A DNA stretch of 64,000 bases, taken from positions 143,921,017 through 143,985,016 of the forward strand of contig JAKGHH010000001.1 of NCBI GenBank assembly GCA_022828595.1, in the 5' to 3' direction. The notes under the pieces are model-generated. The model was not told the DNA's origin and ran no database searches. It worked only from the letters and a program-made list of their open reading frames with translations. The translations under genes were made by a program, and so were the position numbers. The stretch comes from Nelumbo lutea. Its lineage: Eukaryota > Streptophyta > Magnoliopsida > Proteales > Nelumbonaceae. This document shows positions 14,801 through 25,310 of the stretch, in pieces; the first letter of the stretch is position 1; the number at the start of each line of letters is the position of its first letter.

Positions 14801-17800
14801 TCTCGGGTGTTTAGACCTCCTCTTCATTCCATTTATGATCAAGAAAGTTAATGAAAACCATGGACATTGAGGAAGATCCCCTAACTTATACTGAAACTTT
14901 GTTAGACATAGACTTTTTGAAGTGAATAAATGTCATGAAAGTTGATATGGACTCAATGAACACCAATGGAGTCTAGACTCTTGTAGACTTGCCCCTAGAG
15001 TAAAAGGAATTGGTTACAAGTGAATTTATAAGAAGAAGAAGGGCCCTGATAAAAAAGGTTGAGACCTACAAAGATCAATTCGTGGTAAATATCTATATGC
15101 AGCAACTAAAAGGCTTTGTTGTCAAAGGTCAAGAGCACATGGTGTGCAAGCTCAATAGATTCATATGTGAATTAAAGCAAGCTTAAAAAAGCTAGAACAT
15201 TTAGTTTGACTCAACGGTCAAACAATTTGATTTTTAACAAAATCCAAATAAACCCTGTATTTATATATAAAAAGACTATGGAAAATAAGATTGCATTCTT
15301 GGTACTATATGTACATAACATTCTACTCATTGGAAATGATGCAGGATTGTTAATTATAATAAGTGTGATTTTCATAACAATTCTCCATGAAAAATCTTAG
15401 AGAGAGGTTTCTTATATCTTGGGACTTCAATTCTATAAGTATAAATTGAAGCAGTCAATTGCATTGTTCCAATCTACTTACGTTGACAAGATAGTCAAGA
15501 GATTCGACATACAAGATTCATTCCTTTTGAACATGGAATCACTCTTTCTAAGGGAATGTCACCAAAGACTCTTGAGAAAATAGAGGACATGATAATGGTT
15601 CCCTTGAGAAAATAGAGAGCATCATGTACACTATTTGTAAACTTGACCTAACTTTGCTTAGGAAGTTAATGTAGTAAGCAGATATCAATCCAATCTAGGA
15701 TAAGAGCACTAGACAACTTTGAAAAACATACTAAAATACCTAAAAATACTAAAGACTATTGCCTTGTCTTTGATGGTGGTTTGTTGCAAATGATCGACGA
15801 CATTTGGATATATCTTTATGTCGGGATCTTATATTGTCAATTGGAGAAGTAGCAAACAAGGGTCCTTAGTAAACTCCATAGTCGAGGCTAAGTACATTGT
15901 CAGAAATAAGGCTACCAAGGAAGTGGTTTGGATGAAAAAACTCATCCAAGAAATAGGCATAGTACCATCCAACACATCTCCCATTCCACTATTGTGTGAC
16001 AATAATTAAAGCTCAAACCAAGCCATTGCTAAAACCAAAGAGCTGAGAACCCACATGAAGTTAAAGCTCGTTGAGAGGGAATATCACTTTTTTTGTAGAA
16101 TGTAGCATCAACAAAAAATGTGGCAAACCCATTGACTCAACCACTGACATAGTAAGTGTTTAAGAAACATGTTGACAGTATGGAATTGAGGCTTATGCCT
16201 GATCGGACCTAAGTGCAAGTAGGAGCTATTAATGGTATATGCCCTTAGCTTCAATAAAATTTATGTACATAGTCAGTTGAGTGTGATTAATAAAAGTACA
16301 TTGTTGTTTTATTTTCAATTGGTGTATTTCTATGAATTATTCCTTAAATTGGACACTTATGAGACTTGTGTTAGTTTAAAGTATTCTCGGCCATTGGATA
16401 AACTTGGAAAGTTTATCATAATAGGGCTGACACTGATGTGTTGCTGAATTAGTGGAGCAATTTATCTCAGTTGCTAGGGTTTGACTCCAAGCATAGCCAA
16501 TGGGTGTTTAAAAAAAACACTAAACATGGACTAATTTCTAGTTATGCCCTAGACTCTGGAGACAGATGGAAAAAATTAAAAAGTTGCATTTAACATTAAA
16601 TTTAATTATGATACTACACTAGGTCTTAGACTGAACTGCTTTTGATGTGCCAACCAATGAGATCTATTAAGGGCCAAATAACTAGACATTTTGAAGCATT
16701 TTGGGAATTTACCTGAGTGGGTGATTATAGTGATAGGATCATCACCTTTGTTAGACAAAGTAAATATCAGAGTTTACACTTTCTTTGGTGGAAACCTAAA
16801 TTGTCAATAGTAGGACTTCAATGATATTTGGAATCTAATTGCAAAAAATATATTTATATATTATATTATTATTTTATGAAAAAGGTTTGCAAAAGATTTA
16901 ATCCCAAGAACCATATGAACCAAGAGTATGACACTACATTTTGCAATCAAGGAAAATGTCCTTCCTTGTGAATAATATTTATGGGCCAAGAGATTACGTG
17001 CGAGAAACCATTACAGGGTTGATTATTTGATGGGCATCATCTTGCATAAGTCTATTATCCTTGGGTCTTCATAGGGTGGTTGAAACCAAGGATTATTTAT
17101 ATTTAAATATTGAATCTAAACTGAGCTCAAGTCAATTGGGTTAGGGGTTCATTGCCCTTAGGCAATGAATTCAGCCTATCCCTTTCCAGGGGTGGGGACG
17201 AACCCTTATAGACTTATGTGTGACCTTTGTGGGTCCTATGCCACACAATATTCAGCTTAAAGTGGCCATGCAATGCCTTGGATGTGAACCATTGAAGGAA
17301 ATGGGCCTTAGGCCTATTATTAATATGATTAAGTTAAGTTTTTGTCATGTGACATGGATCGAATATGGGCATAAATATGGATACGAAGCACCCATTTCCT
17401 TTAAAGAAGATAAGGCTTATCTAAACATGGATAAGTCCTGGTCCAAATCTAATTTGGATAAACTCCTAAAAGGATTAGGAGAGTGCTCTATGTAAGGGAC
17501 GAGACAAAGGGGCAAACCTTTCAGTTCTTCCCACTCTCTTGCACTCTCTCTCTTTTCCCTTTGCACTCCAAAACCCTTCACTAAACCAACCATTGTAGCG
17601 ACTGATTCTATTCAGTCCTTGTCTGATTTCTTAGAAAAAAATATTAGTCATATCAAGGTTCACACATAGTTGTATTGATCTAAGGACCACTCTGGGAGTT
17701 GCTTTTGTGGATTTTATATCAAGTACTATCAGCATTTAATTTGGGTTTCAAATCTGGTCCAATTTAATGCAAAATCAATATAAAAATTTAGATTTCAAAT

Positions 17801-20115
17801 TATCAAGAAATTGGTTCCCAGGTTGGGTTAGGAATTTTTTTTTATAATTCACCTAGTCACCAGATCTGGTTCAGCCATGTTAAATTTGATTTCTAACCTA
17901 TCCAACATAAATTTTAACAAAGATTTCAAACTAAAGGAACTAGTGGGATTGATGATTTTATTAGTGGTATTGATTGTTGCATTTCTATTGAGTTGAGCAT
18001 GTTTATAAATAAGGATGCCATAAATGAATAAATCTTTGGTGCTCTTTAATCAATAAAAGACATCAAAGCTCCTAGGCCTATGGATTAAATACTTTATTCT
18101 ATAAATATATCAGGAATATTATTAATGGTACTGCCTATAAAGTGGTTAAAGCTTTCTTTCACTCCGGGAAATTGTGCTCAATTCTAAACAAAATCTTTAT
18201 TGTTCTCATTCCAAAAATATAAAAACCTTGAAACTATGAATGATAACATTATAGAGTGCCTTTGTTTCTAAAGGGAAAATAAATGATAACATTCTTATAG
18301 CCATTGAGATAATCTATACCATAAAAGAAAAAAAGGGAGCTCTAGCATATTGGCCTGCTAGATTGACATGGAGAAAGCCTATGATATGTTGGAATGGTAA
18401 TTCCTTGAGAAAGTCCTTATGAAATTTGGTTTTCATAAGAAATGGATTGGGTGGGTTATGGAATGCATTAAGTTTGTCTCTTACCAAATTTTCATAAATG
18501 TATACAATCTAAGGAATTTAATCCCTCTAAAGGGATCAAACATGGTGATCCTCTTTCTCCATACATTTTCATGTTATGTGCTAAAGCTCTTGTGGAAAAA
18601 CTTGAGTTGGAATCTTTAGAGCATGGTGGCCCAATTGGTTGTCGACTGTCCAAGGATTGTCCTAAGATTCCTATCTTACAATTTGTTGATAAATAATGGT
18701 TAAAACCGTCGAACAGTTCAATTGCCTGGATCAGTGGTTTGTTGATCAAATCAAAGTTTTTTTGGCAAAAATTCGACTTTGAGGAAAAAAGGAACCGATC
18801 ATCTGACCGGTTCCCGATTTTTCCAATCCAACCATCCGGTCCGGTCTGGTTTTGAAAACCATGGCTCCATGTTGGAATTATTTATTGGTTGGATTTATAA
18901 GATATAAGAGTTTGTCAAGGATGAAAAATAGACCTGTACGAAAATAATAAAAAAGGTGCCATATTTATCTGTAAATCTTTTAAAGAGTAAAAGCGAAATA
19001 GATGCAGCAAAGAAATTGATCCCATAATCAGATTGAAGCAAACATATCAATAAGATCGTGTGTAGTTTGCCAGAAAATTAGAAACAGAATGTTGAAGAAA
19101 ATTTCTTTACTTTCCCTCAACTTTTTATTTGTCCCTTATTTTCTACCAAACCAAACATAGCCGAAGAAAAAGAGAAAAGAGAATACAAGTACCACCCAGG
19201 AATTTTCGTATCCTGTAAATAACACTCAAAGGCTGCTAAATCTACATTTAATGTACTAAAGCTATTAGAACGATCATTGGAAAGCAGATGCAGGAGATGC
19301 TAAAGAATTAGAGACCTGACCAGAAGCTGAATAGTAGAACATTTTAAGAAATTAAAGCAATTAGAACATAAATTCACATCCTGTATCATACCTCTTCTCT
19401 TTAGAAGGAATCTCGAACTTAGATAACAAGTTCAGATCCTGAAAAGTATAAGCACAAAGAGCCCATATAACATATGCAGTAAAGAGGAGTATTCCTATCA
19501 ATTCAGCCGCAGAAACAACCCCAAATGGCCCTTCCACCAATACAGGAAATGTCGACAAGCGAAACGTTGGAAATTTTTTAGACCCCTTCTTCCTGCAGAT
19601 ACAGCAGATGAATCAGAATCGTCTAATAAATTAAGAATTCTGACTAAGGATACATGAAGTGATGGTAGCAGTCAGAATAAGAATTAAAGAAACATACTCT
19701 CTGTAATCCTCTTCGCCAGCAGAGACAATTATATATGCGAAGGACAGAATTGCAATGATGAGAATTGGGCCACTGAACATCAGAAATATACTCCCTGCGT
19801 TTGGCAATGAGATGCAGAAAGTTGGTTCACGACAGTCGATACAAATTAGACTGAGTACAGGAGATAAAAATTTAACAGCTAACCTGAGATGCCAAAAACT
19901 GTGCCTTCAGTGGCCAGAATCCATTTCCGTTGGAGTTTCTGCATGAATTCAGCCGGATAGAGAAACATAATGGTAACCCAAGCAAGGAAAACAACCCACA
20001 ATAGAACTTTGAGAGTCCATTTGATTAGAAGTAGCAAGAAAGGTTTCTTCTTGACATTATTAGTTTCTAAAGCTCCAGTCGAAAGAAGAGGTTGATGAGC
20101 TGAAAGTTCATCCAT
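2837..20115 (-). CDS. FRO7: Ferric reduction oxidase, FRO6/FRO7 type (3' end beyond window)
   Basis: Membrane flavocytochrome that moves electrons from NADPH through FAD and two hemes to ferric chelates. Exons: 20115-19884, 19794-19698, 19592-19392, 11315-11081, 5081-4754, 4650-4377, 3604-3349 and 3254-2837. All borders are GT-AG and the phases join into one open frame of about 680 codons. The first residues ([12 protein letters not shown]) and the following membrane segment resemble FRO6/FRO7, not the root FRO2 group. Heme ligands: H224 and H238, then H299 and H312. The FAD motif HPFSVSS is at 387-393. The NADPH motif GGIGISP is at 465-471. The frame stops at the exon 8 donor after RPNFK; FRO7 is about 747 residues, so one exon of about 60 codons is missing and probably lies beyond the left edge. 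Introns 3 (8,076 bp) and 4 (5,999 bp) are swollen by retroelements; the others are about 90-770 bp. Plastid (FRO7) or plasma-membrane (FRO6) location cannot be decided here. Confidence 0.93.
5440..10650 (+). mobile_element. Degenerate Ty1-copia element 1 (in FRO intron 4)
   Basis: Decayed copia retrotransposon, antisense to FRO. A gag-like region at 5531-5854 is followed by a broken zinc-knuckle region near 6030-6060. Reverse transcriptase remnants lie at about 7540-8050 and an RNase H remnant at 8398-8760. Stops and frameshifts occur throughout. Sequence from about 8900 to 10650 matches the layout of the right LTR of the second intronic copia (for example the GAGATCTTTGAAGGGTCAA block near 9340), so I read it as the 3' LTR. 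I could not find a 5' LTR. Borders are approximate. Confidence 0.75.
11316..12884. other. FRO intron 3, part next to exon 4
   Basis: Intronic, AT-rich. It contains a run of about 13 C at 11900-11912 and short AT-rich repeats. No protein-like frame survives. The stretch from 11755 looks repeat-derived, but I could not define ends. Confidence 0.4.
12885..13970 (+). repeat. Left LTR of copia element 2 (interrupted)
   Basis: Begins TGTTAGATAGGCTATGCCC. It shares blocks in order with 16228 onward: the ATGCCCTTAGC start, the TTAAACACTTATGAGACTT block, then a block after the 13109-13345 insertion that matches CCAAGCATAG of the right copy. The rest of the right LTR has no clear match here, so this copy is probably truncated. 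Confidence 0.6.
13109..13345. mobile_element. Short hAT-like element inside a copia LTR
   Basis: A 237-bp insertion missing from the right LTR of the same copia element. Ends are CAATGTTTTTGAAC on the left and TTTTTAAAACATTA on the right, imperfect inverted repeats. The flanks are GCTGCTAA (13101-13108) and ACTACTAA (13346-13353), an 8-bp duplication with two changes. The inside has repeated TTGACCC/GGTCAA words typical of this family across the window. Confidence 0.65.
16228..17900 (+). repeat. Right LTR of copia element 2
   Basis: Starts just after the purine-rich sequence AAGTGCAAGTAGGAG and carries the blocks found in the left LTR. Its later part also matches the tail of copia element 1 (8900-10650), including the block ending TTTATATCAAGTA near 17720. 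It is long for a copia LTR, about 1.6-1.7 kb; the right end is uncertain. Confidence 0.55.
17960..18697 (+). pseudogene. L1-type LINE reverse transcriptase fragment
   Basis: Translated pieces match plant L1 reverse transcriptase in order: a KAPRPDGLN-like block near 18065, HSGK.CSILNK.FIVLIPK near 18160-18220, [12 protein letters not shown] near 18364, and [20 protein letters not shown] near 18540. The piece ends at a decayed FVDD-like site near 18690. Several stops, frame changes and an internal deletion around 18240-18300 make it dead. It is antisense to FRO in intron 3. Confidence 0.8.
18698..18870. mobile_element. Fragment of the GGTT/CCGG-rich hAT-like family
   Basis: Begins near TGGTTAAAACCGTCG and ends GGTCTGGTTTTGAAAACCATGG. 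The inside contains GACCGGTT and CCGGTCCGG words. The ends resemble those of other copies in the window, but I found no flanking duplication, so borders are approximate. Confidence 0.4.
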
Positions 20116-20682
20116 GGGAAGAAGGAGAATTCAAACCCCGTATCTCACCTTTCCTCACCCGCTTACAGTCTGCTTGCTGTTAATTCTCAGCAGCCAATTG
20201 TCCTTTAAATACTATCTGAGTATAACAGATTTAATCCCCACAACCCATTTCTATTTGGACCACATATTAATTAACAACAGACATTTAAATTGTATCCAGT
20301 AACTAAGAAAATGTGGACCAGTAACCCATTATCGTTCTTGTATCCGAAAGTTTTTCTAGATATATCTTGAATGAGAAAGTACTCAATGCTCAAGTCTCTG
20401 TCTGAGGTCCAAAGAAAAAGACAAAATATAAAGGGATGATCTTTATTATTTTGTCCTGGATATTAACTACTATTCAATATGTACCACAAGTGTCGAATTC
20501 TCGGAGTCGGACTGAGTGGTACAAATGAATTGAACCTGAAGAAATTTATTTGACAGATTAATAGTTAATGGTAAGAATTAAAGTGATATGAATAATCTTG
20601 GTCCAATGAAAGCTAGTCGCATAGGAACCAGGAAAAGAAAGAAATGGAAAAAAAAAAAACAGACAATTTGTAGTTTTTATAT
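20116..20682. other. Upstream region of the FRO gene
   Basis: Intergenic sequence upstream of the FRO start codon (minus strand) and before the LINE 3' end. It should hold the FRO 5' UTR and promoter, but I cannot place a TATA box or an iron-response motif with any confidence. Confidence 0.4.
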
Positions 20683-21920
20683 TTTTTTATTTATTTTTTG
20701 ATAGACTAAAGGTCTCTATTATAAAGCCATAAAAGAGTTTGATACAGGAGGAAGTCGGTCAGGCCTATTACTAGGCCACATTGCTTGGCATGAAATTCAA
20801 TATTCACACCATTATTTGCATAACAAAAAGGTTGGACCCAATGGTCACACCATTATTTACATAATTACACATCAATGCGATATTTGTTCTATATGGACTA
20901 CGAGTACGCACTATTAATACCCTTATTATGTATTGTTGGTTTCTTATAAAATAAACTCTGTTTTGATTTATATTATTTTAAACTTGGTTGATAAAATGTC
21001 TGAAAAAGCAAGCACAAGTGTCTCGTCCCAAAAGAGGAATTATCGTTTCTTTCTACCCATTGGAACAAATTAATTCGTAAATAGAATTCAAATTAATGAG
21101 GGAAACACTCCAGCTACATAAAAACATATTTCTCTCTGATCATATTACTCCTCTCTTAATCTTTTTATCTTTTCTTGATTATTAACAATTTTAGTTGTGA
21201 TAGAACATTTGTTGAAGAAATTTGGGCCTCGTGTTCAAGGTCTTTCAAAAATGAGACGGTAACATTGTCTTGTGGTGTAGATACATCGATTTCCAAGGGA
21301 GCATGAGATGAGAAGATTGCAGAGCCTGGACCACACATTGGGAGTCCGAACAGATGAGCAGACGATTCCAATGCAGGTCTTTAGCCTTTATTAAGGCTCC
21401 GTAAATGGCCATTAGCTGTCTTTTCGACAAAACCAGAAGATCAATGGAAGGAATTGAACCTTCTACCAAACCAACATGATCGAAATTCTTAGTGAGACAA
21501 ATAAAGCCATAGAAACTTACAGTAGCAGATATCCTTCCACGATGACAATCAATTGTTGAAGGCAATTGCAGGGTTAAAATGGGGACAAGTCAGAAGAGGG
21601 TCAGGAAAATAATTCCGGGTAGACTCCAAAAGATAATGCCATCTTTGATGAAATATACTATTACTTGCTATCTTTCCATTTGAATCGGTAAAGAGGCATG
21701 TTGCTTCTTTGTTTAAGCGCTAAGCCTAAAATCCATTCCCCACTCATCCACTTCAACCAGCTGCCACAATCAACTTGACCTCAGCCTGGGGTAACTAGTA
21801 GCCACAAGGCCCACAACCAAATTCAGGCTACCTCCAGTCTTAATAATTTTATCCACTTCGGCCTAAAAATCATGGGAGGATGACTGATCAGTCCAGTTGA
21901 GAATTTTCAGCCTCACCATA
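20683..21920 (-). mobile_element. LINE 3' end with RNase H remnant
   Basis: On the minus strand, 21565-21245 encodes an RNase H-like piece with the words AIYGALIKAKDL and LLICSDSQCVVQALQ. Sequence upstream to about 21920 looks like the preceding linker. Downstream the element ends in an AAAAAATAAATAAAAAAA-type tail near 20683. These are features of plant L1 elements. Frames are broken and the 5' part is absent, as in 5'-truncated LINE insertions. Confidence 0.65.
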
Positions 21921-21928
21921 CAGGGGGA

Positions 21929-22113
21929 GAGTTCAGATCTGTGCCCCACAAGAGGGCGCCCCACAACGTCCCACAGCACATTCCCGCCGTGTATTGGAAT
22001 TTGGGAATATCTCTCGATGATAGTACCAAAATCGATGATATCATTTTCAGGACATGTTCCCATTACACAATGAAGATATACTGTGGGACGTTGTGGGGTG
22101 CAGATGTAAACTT
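21929..22113. mobile_element. Foldback Mutator-like MITE, copy 1
   Basis: A 185-bp palindromic element. The left arm starts GAGTTCAGATCTGTGCCCC; the right arm, reversed, reads AAGTTTACATCTGCACCCC. Flanks are ACAGGGGGA (21920-21928) and ACAGGGAGA (22114-22122), a 9-bp duplication with one change. A 9-bp duplication fits the Mutator superfamily. No coding capacity. Confidence 0.75.
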
Positions 22114-22895
22114 ACAGGGAGATAAATCCTCAATGTGAATTGATGCTAAATCCACAGACATGATGTATTTTATAAAAGAGGTATTAATAGATTATGAGGG
22201 GCTATAATTCAAATTCTGCATTGAGCTGCAGTGTCCTTAACCCTAAAATCATTCCGCTAAAAACCGTGGCCACAATCCTAACCACCACCCATTTCAAACC
22301 GCTGTCAGTCCCACTCCTTAATTTTCTGTACCTTTCACTCCAAACGACAATGGTTTTATATGGAGCAGAAACATTTCTCAGTTTTATCATTATTTTTTTT
22401 TTTTATTGTTAGCCGTGTAATTTAATTGATCATAACCAAAAAATATTATTCACATAGTGACTACCTTTGGTTTGGTCAGTCTGTATTAACAAAAATAATC
22501 AATTTGCCTTTTAGCTCGGCTTAGCCCGTTTCTGATCCAAGCCACGAGACCATGGTCGTCTGCGGCCCATGCCTGCTTGACCTGTTATCAATCCGCCTCA
22601 ACTTGCACCCATCTCATGGTACTCTACTTCAGCTCACATTTCTCAGCTCAAGAATCTTAGCTTGGCTTAGCCCTTGGCCAGCAACCGCAACTACACCTTA
22701 AATATTTATTACAGTTTAAAGACATTCAAATATAAGCTTCAATGCAAATGAACAGACTCAAAAACCTTTCTCAATTCCGCTACAACTTGACTAGAATTAT
22801 GAATTTGGCCCATCCGTTTTTCCCTCAAAAAAATATTTATATCGAAATACAACTTCCACCGAAGTATGCTAGGCCCCACAGTGTCTGTATCAATG
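22114..22895. other. Intergenic, no gene seen
   Basis: Contains a T-run near 22390 and a block at 22510-22690 rich in GCTCGGCTTAGCCC-type words that looks repeat-derived. No terminal repeats or exons could be supported. Confidence 0.35.
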
Positions 22896-23167
22896 GAGTT
22901 TGCATCCCCGCCCCACAATGCCTCACAGTACATCTCAGTCGTGTATTGAAAACATCTCCCAATGATAATATCAGAACCAGTGATGTCATCACCCGAATAT
23001 GTTCCCACATGTACTCTCCACCTCACAATGCCTCTCAGCATATTCTACCATATATTGGGAACATCTCCGGATGGTAACATCATCGATTTTGATACTATCA
23101 TCGGGAGATGTTCTCAATACACAATCGGAAGTGTGATGGGAGGCATTGTGGGGCGGAAATGTGAATA
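22896..23167. mobile_element. Foldback Mutator-like MITE, copy 2
   Basis: Left arm GAGTTTGCATCCCCGCCCCA; right arm, reversed, starts TATTCACATTTCCGCCCCA. Flanks are GTATCAATG (22887-22895) and GTATGAATG (23168-23176), a 9-bp duplication with one change. The inside holds an extra arm-like segment (about 22980-23070), suggesting an internal duplication or nested copy. Confidence 0.7.
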
Positions 23168-23376
23168 GTATGAATGAGCACTTAATAAGTATTCTAAAAA
23201 TAGTATCTAAAGTTAGTTTTCAATTTTTTTAGGATAGGCTGGGGGTATTAGGACTGGTGTCAGAAAATTTTCCTAAGTGATTCAAATGTACTCACCAAGA
23301 GTATCCTAAACTGGGCCCAAAGTGCTGACGTGGTAAGTGGTAATTATCCAAATTGAATTGCCCAGATTTGTTTTTT

Positions 23377-24769
23377 GGTTAAATTATAAAGACCCTCTTG
23401 TACTATGGGGTTTGTGACAAAGATCTCCTTTGTACTATGATCATGAGACAAAGACCCCCTTCCATTTACCTTCATCTAGAAAGGCTATTACAATATTTTT
23501 TTAATCCTCCTATTATCCTTGCCTATATGGATAAGAAAAACACTGTTCATCTTCCTCAACTTCACAATGCACTAGCAGCAGTGGCAGACCGGCGGTAATT
23601 CCCTCTACCTCCTTCACATTTCTATCTCTCCTCCGATCTCTCTTCTTCCCCTTTCCCTTAACAGCGTCTGGATTGAACCCATTTAATTTAATCTTGCTCC
23701 ATTTCACTTACGGATCGGAATACACCCCTCCACCAGAAAGATTGGATTTTTGCGATGACCCATCTGACCAAAAGCTTAAATTTGTGACCTGTGCTCTAGT
23801 TCCTGATACTGCACCTCCCCGAATCTCATTTACCTTCCCTGTCCCTCGGCTTTCCTTTGTGAAAACCTTGTTTCTAACTCTCCTAATGCAAAACTCAGGA
23901 GCTACGATGTTTATATAGGCTTCCATGTCTAGACTTCCAATCTGATACGCTTCTGGAAGTGTCTTAAATCAGAGCTTGAGCTCCAGGGAATAGCTTGTTT
24001 TGTTGCAGACAGAGCTAAATATTCAAATACTCAGAGCCATGAGATTGCTGATAGAATTATTTGCTCAGCCACTTATGGTGTTGTGGTTGTCACGAGTTCA
24101 AGCTTTCTCAATCGTCTCAGCATATTCTTCACCCAGAACAAGAACCTGGTCCCCTTATTGTTTGATACAGACCTTACTGAGATTGCTGGCCTTCTCAATC
24201 GCAGTTCAGATGATAAGGAGTGGAAAGAAGTAATTGACAGCTTGGTAAAATCACATGAATTCAAGCTGGAGGCGAATGAGAATAATTGGAGAAGTTGTGT
24301 ATCTAGAGCTGCTGGGATTTTAAGTGCAAAGCTCGGCAGGAAGATTATTGCTGAGAAGGAGATGGAATATTTTGAAGAGTTCCCGTTCCCAAGGAACAGA
24401 TACTTTTTAGGAAGAGAGAAGGAGATGATGGAGATTGAGAGTGTTTTTTTGGATGTGGGGATTCTTTTGATCTTGACTGTTCCAAGCCAATTATGAAAGG
24501 AGAATCAGATGGGGTCTCAGAAGGCTTTGCAGATGAGTAAAGTGACATTCTCAGAACCAGAGGAGGAGGATACATTAATTTGGAGTTGTGGAAGTGCAAG
24601 GAACCTAAGTCAGAAGCATGGATTGAACCGGTAGTACAGGAGGATACATTAAAAAATATTGTAACAACTTTTTAGATAAAGACTAACGGAAGGGGATCTT
24701 TATGCAAAACAAAGTAAGGGAGGTCTTTGTCACAGACATCATAACACGGGGGGTCTTTGTAATTTACCC
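23377..24769. mobile_element. Pack-MULE-like element
   Basis: A 1,393-bp element with long inverted ends of about 100 bp. Left: GGTTAAATTATAAAGACCC; right, reversed: GGGTAAATTACAAAGACCC. Both arms continue through matching blocks (GTGACAAAGA, GACCCCCTTCC, TTACAATATTTTTTTAA). Flanks are TTGTTTTTT (23368-23376) and TTGTTTCTT (24770-24778), a 9-bp duplication with one change. Long ends plus a 9-bp duplication fit Mutator-like elements. It carries no transposase, only a broken piece of a host gene (separate entry), which is the definition of a Pack-MULE. It ends about 400 bp upstream of the zinc-ribbon gene. Confidence 0.8.
23700..24640 (+). pseudogene. Captured fragment of a TIR/NB-ARC-like P-loop protein gene
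   Basis: Translated pieces in successive frames match, from memory, the N-terminal part of the plant P-loop NTPase family of At5g56220/At4g23440 (TIR-like domain, then NB-ARC). The pieces in order are a CALVPDTAPPRISFTFPV block (about 23790), YDVYIGFH (about 23905), KSELELQGIACFVADRAKYS (about 23965) and VVVTSSSFLNRLS (about 24085). They continue with NLVPLLFDTDLTEIAGLLNR (about 24145), SHEFKLEANENNWRSCVSRA (about 24250) and FPFPRNRYFLGREKEMMEIE (about 24380). The frame then shifts, and a match ending in EAWIEPVV follows near 24620. Frameshifts and stops make it non-coding. It lies wholly inside the Pack-MULE ends and has no nucleotide-binding domain. The longest open piece, 24083-24496, is not a complete gene. 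Confidence 0.72.
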
Positions 24770-24985
24770 TTGTTTCTTTATTTGCTCACTAATAAGCCCC
24801 GTACCCAAAATCGGTGGTTGTCGCGGGAAGCCAATAATTGCCTAGATCAAAATCTTAGGGCTCTCCGCTTCTCCCAGAAAATCCGGAAGTTTCGTTTCCT
24901 AGTTCCTTTTTTTTTTGGTTAGTATGGAGTATCTTTTCTTTTAGAAAGCTATACATGTAAGTTAGAAGGTCGGTTATAACTAATA

Positions 24986-24993
24986 AAACCCTA
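24986..24993 (+). promoter_or_regulatory. Telo-box (AAACCCTA)
   Basis: An exact AAACCCTA lies 174 bp upstream of the zinc-ribbon start codon. Telo-boxes are common in promoters of plant translation and transcription machinery genes. A role here is inferred from position only. Confidence 0.35.
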
Positions 24994-25166
24994 CGCATAA
25001 CCAGCCACAGCCACGATCGAACTCCCTCTCTTTCGCTGGAGCTAGAACTCACAACTCTCCTCTGCTTGCTTCGTGCTTTGCTCGCTCAATCCCATTTCTC
25101 TTTATATTCTCATTCAAGATTCAAGCCCCATCTTGTATCTGCTGCAAACTGTAGCAACTCACAACA

Positions 25167-25279
25167 ATGATGTGGTGCTCGCACTGTGGAAGAAATATCA
25201 AAGCAGACCGAGATCATCAGAAAGGCTTCTTGTAAGTTGCTTCAATCTCTATCTTCTTCTTCTTCTTCTTCTTCTTCTT

Positions 25280-25310
<31 letters not shown>

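Larger units (their letters stand above)
12885..17950 (+). mobile_element. Degenerate Ty1-copia element 2 (in FRO intron 3)
   Basis: Decayed copia retrotransposon, antisense to FRO, with both LTRs recognisable. Between them are a gag remnant (about 14100-14330, with words such as [16 protein letters not shown]), a decayed zinc-knuckle region near 14420, reverse transcriptase pieces (about 15090-15400) and an RNase H piece (about 15780-16010, [16 protein letters not shown]). The gag and RNase H parts resemble those of element 1, so the two belong to one family. Stops are frequent and the element cannot be active. Confidence 0.78.
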
